64,000 bases of DNA from Verrucomicrobiaceae bacterium (lineage in GTDB: Bacteria; Verrucomicrobiota; Verrucomicrobiia; Verrucomicrobiales; Akkermansiaceae): positions 48,733 to 112,732 of the forward strand of contig JAIXPW010000263.1 in NCBI GenBank assembly GCA_027485995.1, read 5' to 3'. The notes below the pieces were generated by a model, which had not been told where the DNA came from, did no database searches, and saw only the letters and a list, made by a program, of their open reading frames with translations. Shown here in pieces: positions 18,126 to 27,124 of this stretch (position 1 is the stretch's first letter; every line of letters starts with the position of its first letter). The position numbers were made by a program, and so were the translations under genes.

Positions 18126-19685
18126 TCATCGTCTCCGATAAACCTCGAAGGTCGAAGGCTGTCCTCGTGAATAGGTCACGTCGAGGATCCTGTCATCGAG
18201 TCGCTCCCAGTGCTCCGGATCGTCCGGTGGTCGCAGAAGCTGGTGTTTCAGGGCGGTTGCCGTCACAAAATTGAAGATGCCACCGTAATCCTGGAGGGCA
18301 TCCCAGACCACAAGATCCCCCGTTTGGGCCAGGCCCACCAGGGTCTGCTCGAATTCCGAGCGTTCGGCCCGGGTGAGGAGGTTGGGAAAGGTCGAGAATC
18401 GATAGTCCGTGCCCGGCCTCGGATCGGTGATCACCGCCTCCCACAGGGCCACCGGGATGAATACCCTCCCGGCAGGAGGCAGGGCCCGGACCACACCTGC
18501 CAACTCGTCACGATAGCCGATGCCCTGATGCCGGAGACAGGCCAATCCCTGGCGTAGCGGATACATCCAGAAAAACAACAGGACCGCAGACAGGCAGGCC
18601 CGCCCAACCCAGATTGGAAAGCTCCCGGAAATCGACTGGACGAAGCGCTGGCAAAGCCAAGCCGCCAGAGGCATGGCCGCGACGAGGTGGAGCGCGTTCG
18701 GATTCTTTGCGGCGATGTTGAAAGCCACCGTGACCAGAACTCCGATCGAGGCCAGCAGTTCCAATCGACGGCCAGCGGACAGGGCCGGACTGAAACCGCC
18801 CATGACGCTGCGCAAGGCCCACAGACAGGCCGGAACAAACAGCGCCAGCAGGAAAATCGACGATAGCCCGCCGAGTCCCCATCGGAAAAAGGTCAGCCAT
18901 CCAGCCCCCAGGCCTTCCACCAGCAGGCGCTGGCATCGGACATTGAGCTGGAACTGGGCCCAGGCCGCCGGCTGAAGGCCGTACCAGGCGATCAGCAGCA
19001 GCACACCAATCCCCAGCGAAAGGCCTTTAGGCAGGTTCCGCGCGAAGGCGGCCTTCCATCCAGACAGTCTTCCATCGAGCAAGACCGTTGCGGCCAGCCA
19101 ACATCCGGGAAGGACCGAACCGAGAGGATGCAGCATCGGTAGCAGGACCAGGCCCAACGTCCTCCAAACAATCGAACTCCGCCCCTTTCCGTCCCAGTTC
19201 ACCAGGACCACCACCAGCACCAGCGCCGTCAGGATCTCCGGACGATAACTCTGCATCGAAGCCATGAACCCTGGTGCCGAGGCGGCGAACAAGCCGGTCC
19301 AGATCCCGGACCCATCCTGACGCAACCGTTCAGCCAGCCGTGCCATCAACCAGGCCGCCACTGCCCAGATCAGGCAGGCGAGAGCGAAATCCGTCGACGG
19401 TCTCCAAGGAACGAGCGGCAAAAGCAACGAACGCAGAAAGGGCCATCCGAACCAATGGAAGCCCCAGGTCTGATCATAGCCCATGAAACCGCCCAACAAG
19501 GGCCAGCGCAGCTTGCCCGGCCCGGCCGCGCCCGCCACCGCACCAAGGCTTTGGAAGCTGTCAACCACGACACTGCCCGTCTTGTAGGCGATCAGACCGA
19601 GGACGGAGCAAAGCAGCCAAAGCCCGAACAGAGCTCTCCAGCCCGGCTGGGAACCTGCCCTGTTTGGATCCACTTCCTGACTCAT
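18126..19685 (-). CDS. Multi-pass membrane protein, paralogue of 8896-10524
   Basis: A 519-residue membrane protein with about ten helices. It shares with the protein at 8896-10524 the early S-F-Q-S-L-G-A segment, the GFHWFGWPFLRS motif and the C-terminal FIPVALWEA...RFSTFPN region, while the middle has diverged. I recognise no exact family; overall layout suggests a polyprenyl-phosphate-sugar-dependent glycosyltransferase or a polymer transport component. The ATG at 19685 (MSQEVDPNRAG) is preferred because the open frame upstream is low-quality sequence that enters the gene at 19784. It lies about 98 bp downstream of a GT4 gene. Confidence 0.75.
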   Translation of the reverse strand: MSQEVDPNRAGSQPGWRALFGLWLLCSVLGLIAYKTGSVVVDSFQSLGAVAGAAGPGKLRWPLLGGFMGYDQTWGFHWFGWPFLRSLLLPLVPWRPSTDFALACLIWAVAAWLMARLAERLRQDGSGIWTGLFAASAPGFMASMQSYRPEILTALVLVVVLVNWDGKGRSSIVWRTLGLVLLPMLHPLGSVLPGCWLAATVLLDGRLSGWKAAFARNLPKGLSLGIGVLLLIAWYGLQPAAWAQFQLNVRCQRLLVEGLGAGWLTFFRWGLGGLSSIFLLALFVPACLWALRSVMGGFSPALSAGRRLELLASIGVLVTVAFNIAAKNPNALHLVAAMPLAAWLCQRFVQSISGSFPIWVGRACLSAVLLFFWMYPLRQGLACLRHQGIGYRDELAGVVRALPPAGRVFIPVALWEAVITDPRPGTDYRFSTFPNLLTRAERSEFEQTLVGLAQTGDLVVWDALQDYGGIFNFVTATALKHQLLRPPDDPEHWERLDDRILDVTYSRGQPSTFEVYRRR

Positions 19686-19783
19686 GGAATCATCAAGGAT
19701 GTTTCGAAACACGCCCGGTGTTTCATGAGGCCTGCAGATCAGGCGTGATCCGGAACCGCCCAGGGGGAAAGCCTGGGTTTGCC

Positions 19784-20953
19784 TCAATTCTGGTCAGACT
19801 TGCTCTGCTGAGCCTTGATCAAGCGTTGATACAGCCCGGCAAGAGCTTCCTGGAACTGGTCGTCGGCCATGGCCCGGCCAGTGACTTGGTGGGACTGCTT
19901 CAGCAGACCCGCAGCGTGATCCTTCCTGAGTCGCGCCGCGATCTCCTCGGCATTCCATGGAATGCACGACCCATTCACGCCCTCAACCAAGGTCATCTCG
20001 TGGCCGTCAAACGCGGCCGGATAGATGCGGACCCCCATGGCGGCCGCCTCCATCAGTACCAGGCAAAACGATTCACAATGAGAAGGGAAAACAAAGGCAT
20101 CCATGGCCGAGAAGTAGCGCTCCGTCTCGACCACCCGCCCGGTGGCGTGAATTCGATCCAACTCAAATCCAGCAGGTGCCAGATCCGCCATCGAGCCGCC
20201 ATCCGCACTTGAGGCACCCACCACGAGAATTTGGATCGGAAGTCCCTCACGAACAAGGAGGTCCGCCGCAGCCAGCAGAAGCGGTAGGCCCTTCCGCTCA
20301 AAGTCCCCAAGCGCCGAAAAGCCAAGCACAAGGTCCCCTTCCGAAAATCCAAGCTCACTGCGCATGGAGGACCGATGCCTGTCCCGGGACGCCAACGAAA
20401 ACCTTTTGGGATCGTAGGCATTGGGAAGAACCTCAACGGGCGACAATCCCTCGCGTTCCCGCAGGTGCCCGCTCATTGAATCGGAAACCGTCAGCCAGGT
20501 CCTGGGGCGTGCCCACCTGAAGCAGCTCATTTCAAAGCCACGACAAAAGAAGATCATCAGTCGGCGTGAGAGCGAAAGGACGATGACTCCCGGTTTGGAC
20601 TCAATGATTTCACGATAGCGACCGAAGTGGAAATGGACATAGATGACGTCCGAAAAGAGGGCATAGAAATCCGTGCACTGGATGATATCAGGGCGGGGTT
20701 GACGAAGGATCACAAACCTCAGGAAAGCCCGAAGATGAAAGGCGATCACGGTCCAGACCAGTCGCAGCGGCCAGGGTCGGGGGGCCCAGAAAAGCGGGTC
20801 CCATTCGAGTTTGGGATGCTCCACCTCGCAGGTTACACTCCACACCTCAACCTTGTCGAAATCCTCGGCAATCCGGGGCAGGGCCCTCACCACCGACTTC
20901 ATCGACGGACTGACCAGCGAGAAGTGTGGATCAATGTAGAGGATTCGGCGCAT
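19784..20953 (-). CDS. Glycosyltransferase family 4
   Basis: A 389-residue GT-B glycosyltransferase. The N-terminus MRRILYIDPHFS is a Rossmann start. The donor domain has VLPNAYDPKRF, LGFSALGDFERKG (the basic phosphate-binding stretch) and FVFPSHCESFCLVLMEAAAMG, which contains the E-x7-E region. It probably transfers a hexose in repeat-unit assembly. It is third in a row of GT4 genes (22097, 20966, 19784), twelve bases downstream of the second one. It is clearly more distant from the other two than they are from each other. Donor and linkage unknown. Confidence 0.85.
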   Translation of the reverse strand: MRRILYIDPHFSLVSPSMKSVVRALPRIAEDFDKVEVWSVTCEVEHPKLEWDPLFWAPRPWPLRLVWTVIAFHLRAFLRFVILRQPRPDIIQCTDFYALFSDVIYVHFHFGRYREIIESKPGVIVLSLSRRLMIFFCRGFEMSCFRWARPRTWLTVSDSMSGHLREREGLSPVEVLPNAYDPKRFSLASRDRHRSSMRSELGFSEGDLVLGFSALGDFERKGLPLLLAAADLLVREGLPIQILVVGASSADGGSMADLAPAGFELDRIHATGRVVETERYFSAMDAFVFPSHCESFCLVLMEAAAMGVRIYPAAFDGHEMTLVEGVNGSCIPWNAEEIAARLRKDHAAGLLKQSHQVTGRAMADDQFQEALAGLYQRLIKAQQSKSDQN

Positions 20954-20965
20954 CGTCCCGGACCG

Positions 20966-22030
20966 TCACTTTTCAACCAAACGGCGATACACCGGACCAT
21001 AGGCGGCCCCGATCACGTCCCAGGAAAAACGCTCTTTCACCCCTGCCCGGATCCCGGCCGCCAGCGCGGTCCGATCGGGTTCGGCAAGCGAAAGATATCC
21101 GGTCATGGCCGCCTCCCAGCCATCGAGATCTGCCGCATCAACCAGTCGCCCGTTCACCCCGTCCGTCACCAGTTCCGGCATCGAGCTGCGGGCCTGCACC
21201 ACGGCGGGAAGCCCCATGCCCAGGGACTCGATCAAGGCCAACGGCAAACCTTCCCGATCGGATGGAAAGAGAAACACCGCCGCCCGCTTCAGCAGGGCGC
21301 GGATCACACGACGGTTGACCCCTTTCAACCAGATGAGATTGGGCAGGGCATCAAGCTCCGCCCCAAAGGATTCAGCCCCTGGCATCACCGCGCCGGCCAG
21401 GACCATCGTCACGTCAGGCCTGCGTTTCGCCAAGGCGATCAGCACGTCCGGACGCTTGCGGGCCTCGATCGCGCTCACCGTCAGGGTGAAGCTGTGGGGC
21501 GCCAGGGCTTTGATCTCCTCCGGAAGCGCCTCCTCATCCTCCACCGTCGGGTCGAAATAATCCGGATCGAAGCCATTGGGAATGACCCCGAGAAACAACT
21601 CCGGCACCCGCTGACGAATATCCACCGCCACTGCTTCACTCACCGCCACAAAGCCGTCCACCCAGCGGATCATCCGGTGATATCTCGCCCAGCAGGTCGG
21701 ATGACTCGGATGCTGCTCCAGATTCATGGTGTTCAGGAACCGGGTCTTGCCCATGCCCCTGAGTTTCGCCACCACCGAGGATCCAAAGTTTCCATGACTG
21801 TAGGAAGCGGTGTGGACGATATCGAAGCGCTCCTTGAGGATGTCGCCTGGCTTGCGCAGGCGGAGATTGGGAAGTTTCCAGAAGGTCTCGCCTTCCTTGC
21901 GGTCCTCGTCGGAGACCGGATTGGAGAAGGAGTGAAACTCGATGTCCGGGTTGTAGCGGACACAGGCCCGCTGGAGCGTGCTGATCGGATTTCGCCAACG
22001 ATCAAGACTGATGGGCAGGAGGACTTTCAT
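20966..22030 (-). CDS. Glycosyltransferase family 4 (tandem copy A)
   Basis: A 354-residue GT4 enzyme nearly the same in length and layout as the next gene upstream (22097-23161). Both begin M-K/R-I/V-L-L-P-I-S/T-L-D-R-W-R-N-P-I and contain VIPNGFDPDYFDP in the same place, so they arose by tandem duplication. Donor-binding elements are SAIEARKRPDV, VLAGAV and FLFPSDREGLPLALIESLGMG. ATG at 22030 matches the start of the twin; an in-frame start at 22054 would add eight unrelated residues. The pair probably adds two similar sugars or linkages. Spacing to the twin is 66 bp. Confidence 0.87.
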   Translation of the reverse strand: MKVLLPISLDRWRNPISTLQRACVRYNPDIEFHSFSNPVSDEDRKEGETFWKLPNLRLRKPGDILKERFDIVHTASYSHGNFGSSVVAKLRGMGKTRFLNTMNLEQHPSHPTCWARYHRMIRWVDGFVAVSEAVAVDIRQRVPELFLGVIPNGFDPDYFDPTVEDEEALPEEIKALAPHSFTLTVSAIEARKRPDVLIALAKRRPDVTMVLAGAVMPGAESFGAELDALPNLIWLKGVNRRVIRALLKRAAVFLFPSDREGLPLALIESLGMGLPAVVQARSSMPELVTDGVNGRLVDAADLDGWEAAMTGYLSLAEPDRTALAAGIRAGVKERFSWDVIGAAYGPVYRRLVEK

Positions 22031-22096
22031 GAGGATGAGAGCGGCCTGACCCATTGAGGCCCGGCGGCAGTGAGGACATCCGATGCGGCGGGACGC

Positions 22097-23161
22097 TCAG
22101 CAACTGAACATCTGGCGGTACAGATGACCATAGCGGCGGCCGATGGAGGCCCAGGCAAAGCGCTCCTTGGTTGCTTCCCGGATCGCCAACCCTTCTTGAA
22201 GGCGGGTCGAGTAGGCGGGGCTCAAGGCGGCCAGCAAGGACTCGGACCAGGCCTCCTTTTCTGCCAGATCGATCAACCAGCCATTGACCCCGTTCTGGAC
22301 CAAATCCGGCATCGAGGTCTTGGGCTGGCCAATGACCTTGAGACCCATGCCCTGGGCCTCGATGACCGACAGCGGGAGGCCTTCCCTCTCGGATGGAAAG
22401 ATGAACACTCCGGCCCGCCGCATGAGGGCCCGGATCACCCGCCGATCGACATGACCCAGCCAGATCAGGTTCTTCACCGACTTCACCAGCGGTTCAAAAT
22501 GGCGGCCTTCAGGATGCACATAGCCGGCTCCAACAAAGGTGATCTCAGGATGCTTGCGGGCCAGCTCAACCACAAACTCCGGATGCTTTCTCGGCTCGAG
22601 GGCCCCCACATAGAGAGGAAAACTGCCTGGCTCCAGATCCTTGATGACCGCCGGGAGACATTCCTCATCCTTGATCGAGGGATCGAAGTAGTCCGGGTCG
22701 AATCCATTCGGAATGACCCCGAGAAAGCGGTCCGGGCAGCGCTGCGCAACACCCTCCCCGGCGATCTGGCTCACCGAGATGAATCCGTCGGCCAGCTTCT
22801 CGGCGATTTTCAGAAGGGTCCAATCCTTGCCATCGCCCGGCCCCACCTGAAGATTGACCGTGGCCAGATAGCGGCAGCGTCCAGGATTTCTCAGCTTCGC
22901 CGCCACGACTGCAGCTTGATTGTGGGCGGTGATCGAAGCGGTGTGGACCCCGTCGAAGGACGTGCTCGCCAACTCCAGCTGGGTGGCGCGATGGATGTTG
23001 GGCCGACTCCAGAACAACTCGCCCAAGACGCAGTCCTCCTCACCAAAGGGCCCGGAGGCCGAGTGGAATTCAATGTCCGGATTCTGCTCCACACAGGCCC
23101 GGAGCAGGGTGGCGATCGGATTCCTCCAACGGTCCAAAGTAATCGGCAAAAGGATCCTCAT
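22097..23161 (-). CDS. Glycosyltransferase family 4 (tandem copy B)
   Basis: A 354-residue GT4 enzyme and twin of 20966-22030. It has VIPNGFDPDYFDPS in the middle, then YVGALEPRKHPEF (donor domain start), FVGAGYVHPEG and FIFPSEREGLPLSVIEAQGMG with the catalytic glutamates. The start ATG overlaps the stop of the O-antigen ligase-like gene (ATGA at 23158-23161), so it is translated with it. Differences between the twins are concentrated in the N-terminal acceptor half, which suggests different acceptors with a similar donor. This is inference from reading the two proteins side by side, without an alignment score. Confidence 0.87.
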   Translation of the reverse strand: MRILLPITLDRWRNPIATLLRACVEQNPDIEFHSASGPFGEEDCVLGELFWSRPNIHRATQLELASTSFDGVHTASITAHNQAAVVAAKLRNPGRCRYLATVNLQVGPGDGKDWTLLKIAEKLADGFISVSQIAGEGVAQRCPDRFLGVIPNGFDPDYFDPSIKDEECLPAVIKDLEPGSFPLYVGALEPRKHPEFVVELARKHPEITFVGAGYVHPEGRHFEPLVKSVKNLIWLGHVDRRVIRALMRRAGVFIFPSEREGLPLSVIEAQGMGLKVIGQPKTSMPDLVQNGVNGWLIDLAEKEAWSESLLAALSPAYSTRLQEGLAIREATKERFAWASIGRRYGHLYRQMFSC

Positions 23162-24747
23162 GCTGAAACGGGATTCGGATGTGGAAGGCGGGTTCGGCCC
23201 TTGTTCCCTGACACTTCATCCGCCTCCGCCCGAGCCGCTTGACGCGCTTCACGTCTCTGATTCATGGCGGACTGATAGGTCGCGAAGGGAATCGCCAGCC
23301 AGATCGCGAAGAAGAAATTCTGGGGGAAGTTCCGGAACTGGGCACCATTGCCCATGGCCCCCACCAGGATGCCGAACGCCAGAGCCATGCACAGCCGCGT
23401 GTTCTTGAAGGCCAGATCCTTTCGATCCAGGGAATACATGTATCCAAACAGCTTTTTCACCATGAAGACTGCCAGGACCATGATCATCGAGAGGGGAACA
23501 TAACCGACCTTGATCAGGGCATCGATCAGCGCGTCATGGCCCCAGTGGAAGTCGGCATTCGTCGTGTTCGCGACGCTGATGCCGCTGGCCGCAAAGCCGA
23601 AGGGTTGCCAGAGCTCAGGTGCCTGGGTCAGGTTCGCCCAGCCTTGAACCCGGTCCTGCGCAGTTCCGAGAACGACCGCACGCTTGAGGGTGGGGTCGTT
23701 GGTCGTGGCGAGAACGATGCGCTGGAGCTCGGACTCCATGATCCCCAGCCAGCGATCCTTCACAATCATCGGTGCCAGGGCCACCACGGTGGCGAAGAGG
23801 CCAACCACCATCCCAAGCCCAAAGCGGGCCCGCAGGCGGGATCCCAGGAAGATGTAGGCCACGATCGATCCAAGCCCGCAGAACCAGCCGGTCCGCACGA
23901 TGGTGAAGTAGGAGGCCGCGAGAAACAGGGGCGCCAGCAGCCATTTGCCAAACCTCTGGAAGAACGTCGGCTTCCCATTGCCTGGTCGAAGCGGCACGAA
24001 ACAGTAGAGAATGTAGATGGACAGCAGGGTCGAGGCCGTGCCGGCACCGTTGAAGGTCGAGAAGCAGCGCACCTGTCCCATGCTCTCCACCAGATTCTTG
24101 GCTTCAATGGTCAGGCCCGACTGCAGGTAGGCAACCTCGTAGTCGGCATAGCCGAACTTGCGCTGCCAGAACATGTAAAACACCGAAGGGATGAAGGTCA
24201 GGAAGGAGAAATGCAGGATCTTGCGCCGATCCTCATCCGTGGGAAACAGCACCGGAATGGTGAAGAACAGGAACGAGTAGAAGCCCTGATTGACGATGCC
24301 GCTGAGTTGTCCAAGTCCCTGCGAGTCGTTCGAGCCCAGCGTCCCGGCCACCGTCACCAAAACCACGAAGACCGATACAATCAACGAGATCAACATGTCC
24401 CTGGTCATTTTTCCGCGGCCGACGGTCACTCCGAGGAATACCGAGATGATCGAGCCGGCCACCAACAACGGCGAGATGGCGAGAATGTAGGCCACGTCCT
24501 GAAAGGTCGGGTTGCCACCCACGATCATCAAGCGCTTCAAGACGTCGATGTAAACCGTCGTAACGAGCATGGCATACATCGCGGCCCGTGGGTTGGTGAG
24601 ACCAAAGATGAACGAACCAATCGCGAGGAACAGATAAAGCTGCCCCAGCGAGCTGCTGCGCGCCAGAAGCACCTCCACCATCACATACAAGCCCAGGGAG
24701 AGCCCGAACAGAACGGAGAGAAGGGCTTTGAGATTGACTTGGTTCAT
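23158..24747 (-). CDS. O-antigen ligase family membrane protein
   Basis: A 529-residue protein with about twelve membrane helices and a polar C-terminal tail. The large outward loop follows the middle helices, and the segment TIVRTGWFCGLGS corresponds to the R-T/S-x-W/G part of the Wzy_C/O-antigen ligase domain, with FGFAASG and the H-D-A-L-I-D motif (WGHDALIDALIKVG) in the following loop. These proteins polymerise or ligate repeat units at the periplasmic face. A second member begins at 670. It is likely the first gene after a 435-bp gap and may have its own promoter. Confidence 0.85.
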   Translation of the reverse strand: MNQVNLKALLSVLFGLSLGLYVMVEVLLARSSSLGQLYLFLAIGSFIFGLTNPRAAMYAMLVTTVYIDVLKRLMIVGGNPTFQDVAYILAISPLLVAGSIISVFLGVTVGRGKMTRDMLISLIVSVFVVLVTVAGTLGSNDSQGLGQLSGIVNQGFYSFLFFTIPVLFPTDEDRRKILHFSFLTFIPSVFYMFWQRKFGYADYEVAYLQSGLTIEAKNLVESMGQVRCFSTFNGAGTASTLLSIYILYCFVPLRPGNGKPTFFQRFGKWLLAPLFLAASYFTIVRTGWFCGLGSIVAYIFLGSRLRARFGLGMVVGLFATVVALAPMIVKDRWLGIMESELQRIVLATTNDPTLKRAVVLGTAQDRVQGWANLTQAPELWQPFGFAASGISVANTTNADFHWGHDALIDALIKVGYVPLSMIMVLAVFMVKKLFGYMYSLDRKDLAFKNTRLCMALAFGILVGAMGNGAQFRNFPQNFFFAIWLAIPFATYQSAMNQRREARQAARAEADEVSGNKGRTRLPHPNPVSA

Positions 24748-25182
24748 CGGCTTGGAACGGAGATTCTCTCGAAATCACGAATGATTCAAGACGAGATTGC
24801 CCCTCGGAGGCATTCCTGATGGTGGCGAATCGTCAAGAAATGCAGAGCGGGAACCACCATGGGCGCACGGCAGACATGGGCGAACGGTTTATCTTCCCCT
24901 TTCAAATAGACGGGATGACGCAGAGAAGAGCAAACCTCCGTCAATTGGCTGCCGGATCGATGGCTCGGGGCCGCTGGGGCGCTGGGAGGGCTGGAAAGGA
25001 AGGCAAGTTCAGCTTAGGATCAGGTGCCGAAAGTGGTTCCAACGAGGAATGCGGAAATGCCTGCCCTCAGCGATCTCCCCAATCTCCGAGCCCTCAGCGT
25101 TCGATTAGGGGCTGCCAAGTCCAGGGATTTACGAATCTGATGAAAGCCCTGAATGGCTGCCACTGGAGAGTGCTCAGAGTGC
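24748..25182. other. 435-bp intergenic stretch without a supported gene
   Basis: This gap separates the HAD gene stop (25183) from the start of the O-antigen ligase-like gene (24747). Short frames exist on both strands, but their products are low-complexity and match nothing I recognise. I see no clear terminator, operator palindrome or RNA element. It probably contains the promoter for the downstream minus-strand block 24747-7850, which is inferred only from the size of the gap. Confidence 0.4.
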
Positions 25183-27096
25183 CTACGCCGAGCGTTGGGC
25201 CCGGACCTGATTGAAACGCGCCGCGAGCTGCATCAACCAGCGGGTCGATCCTGGCGAGTTCCGCAAGGAGGCTCCGGGCCAGATCCAACCCCAGGGTTCC
25301 TTCTTTTGAATGCACGCGCGAATGCGCTGAAGATCATAACCCTGTGCCAGGGGCACGGAATCGAGATGCGCCTCGTCGGTGGAGATCCTCCAGTTTAGAA
25401 ACCGCGCGGCATCGTCGGCAGTCGGATGCTCGAAAAGTCGATTCAGATTGCAGATGGCAAAGGCTTTCAAGGTCTCCGGGCTCCACCAATCGCGGTAGCG
25501 CTCATGGTTCAACAGGGCCACGAAGGCAAGGGCCGCCGCTTGGGCCTCCTCCCGCCCCGGAGCAGACTCTCCGCGCTCAAAAGGCTCGAAGTCAGGCTGC
25601 CAAGCCTCCTCCCCCTTCACATACCCGCGAAGGGGACCGCTCACTCCACCCACCAGCACCTCAAACAGGCGCTCGTGCCGATCCAGGGCCATCGCCCCCT
25701 CGCCCCTCGCGAGATCAAAAAGCCAACCTTTCTTGGCATTCGTGACCTGCTGCCGACGCGTCAACCCCAGATAGTATCCCATCAGCGGCGCCTCCAGTCC
25801 AGAGATCTGGTCGAGCAGATCCTGGGACCGGCCCTTCCACCCCACGTCCACCACGCCGATCCGTCCCTGCGCCCCTGAGAACTCCTGTTTCAAGTACTCC
25901 TTCACCGGTCCGCAGGCCTTGTTCAGGCAGTCCTGGCGACGGCGCTCCCAATCCGGAGTCACCAGCAACTCGATCGTGCGAAGCTTGTCCGACCGTTCCA
26001 GCACCTCCTCTGGCCCCAGCCCCAACTCCGCTGCCAGCTCGGTCAAGGTGCCCGCATCCAGGGCGAGGCGCGAGCCCACCAGACGCAAGGTATGCTGCCG
26101 GCTGCCCTCAAACAGGGAGAACTCATCCAGACCTGGAGCCTGCCCGATGGCCAATTGGAGCTGACGCCGATTGATCCCGAGATAGACGAGGCGAGGATCG
26201 CCCGGTTTCGCCAGGAGCTGCGCCGCCTGATGGAGCCACCACCCATCCCGCGACAGGAACCACAAGGTCTCCACCCCGTCCTGACGGGCCTGGTCCAGTG
26301 TCCATCTCGCAAAACCGGCCAGCATCGGACCCAGCATCCCAGAGCCCAGGGAGGTCCAGTAGTCATCAGGAGTCGGTCGCTCCGCACGGGCCAGCCGACT
26401 CAGGGCCGCCAGTCCCCCGTAATCGCGGATTCCTGCCACACCGGACCCTTCAGGAGCCTCTTCCCATCGGCTCGGCTCCGCCGTACCCAACCGCGCCGAG
26501 GACAAGCCCGCCCGACGGGGAGATTCGACGTCGCTGTGTGGGTTGTCGCCCTGATGCAGGATCGCCTCAGGTTCCACCCCGAGGAAGGAGATCAGCTTCG
26601 CCCAAATCTGCCCGCTGGCTTTCGAAGCCTTCCACTCTCCGGAGACCGCAAGACCGTCCCCCTCTTGATAAAGTCCTTCGCGCCTCAGCAACGACTCCAG
26701 GAACGAGGCTTCCAGATACATGTCGCTCACGAAAGCGATCTGCCTTCCTTCTCTCCTTGCCTTCAGCACAGCTTCTCGACCGTGCGGCGTGATCCCGAGC
26801 ACTTCGGCCTCTATCTCCCTTTCCAGCTCAGCAGCCCTGGTCCGATGCACCTCCGACCAGAACAGGAAATGCCCGATCATGCGATGAATGTCGGGGAGAG
26901 TGACCTCATAACTCGGCTCAAATCGCCGTGACCAGCGCTCACAGCGGACGCGGAGCAGTCGGAACAGCGAAGGCGGTGGCACGCGTAAGCCCTCCTGCTT
27001 GAGCCTTTCTCCTAAAAGCGTGAACACATCCACAGGCTTCGAGACACGTCGTGCAAGAACCGTGTCAAAGATGTCAAATGTGCAGTGCGAAGGCAT
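25183..27096 (-). CDS. Two-domain HAD-superfamily protein of polysaccharide cluster
   Basis: A 637-residue protein. Residues 1-210 are a HAD hydrolase-like domain: motif I FDIFDT (D8, D11), SDMYL (124-128) and the acidic motif GDNPHSD (183-189). The remaining 400 residues form a second domain with FLSRDGWWLHQAAQLL and VDVGWKGRSQDLL. This layout is seen in large predicted HAD proteins (COG5610 type) encoded in capsule and rhamnan loci; their function is not established. The second domain recurs alone in the upstream gene (27125-28321). ATG at 27096 is used because motif I then lies directly at the N-terminus, as is normal. It could dephosphorylate a sugar or glycan. Confidence 0.78.
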   Translation of the reverse strand: MPSHCTFDIFDTVLARRVSKPVDVFTLLGERLKQEGLRVPPPSLFRLLRVRCERWSRRFEPSYEVTLPDIHRMIGHFLFWSEVHRTRAAELEREIEAEVLGITPHGREAVLKARREGRQIAFVSDMYLEASFLESLLRREGLYQEGDGLAVSGEWKASKASGQIWAKLISFLGVEPEAILHQGDNPHSDVESPRRAGLSSARLGTAEPSRWEEAPEGSGVAGIRDYGGLAALSRLARAERPTPDDYWTSLGSGMLGPMLAGFARWTLDQARQDGVETLWFLSRDGWWLHQAAQLLAKPGDPRLVYLGINRRQLQLAIGQAPGLDEFSLFEGSRQHTLRLVGSRLALDAGTLTELAAELGLGPEEVLERSDKLRTIELLVTPDWERRRQDCLNKACGPVKEYLKQEFSGAQGRIGVVDVGWKGRSQDLLDQISGLEAPLMGYYLGLTRRQQVTNAKKGWLFDLARGEGAMALDRHERLFEVLVGGVSGPLRGYVKGEEAWQPDFEPFERGESAPGREEAQAAALAFVALLNHERYRDWWSPETLKAFAICNLNRLFEHPTADDAARFLNWRISTDEAHLDSVPLAQGYDLQRIRACIQKKEPWGWIWPGASLRNSPGSTRWLMQLAARFNQVRAQRSA

Positions 27097-27124
27097 GTAT
27101 TGAGTATTAGTGGGCTGGCCGAGG

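Noticed and set aside
23239..24819. 526-codon plus-strand frame rich in His, Arg and Gln
   Set aside because: It is antisense to the O-antigen ligase-like gene and has no domain features.
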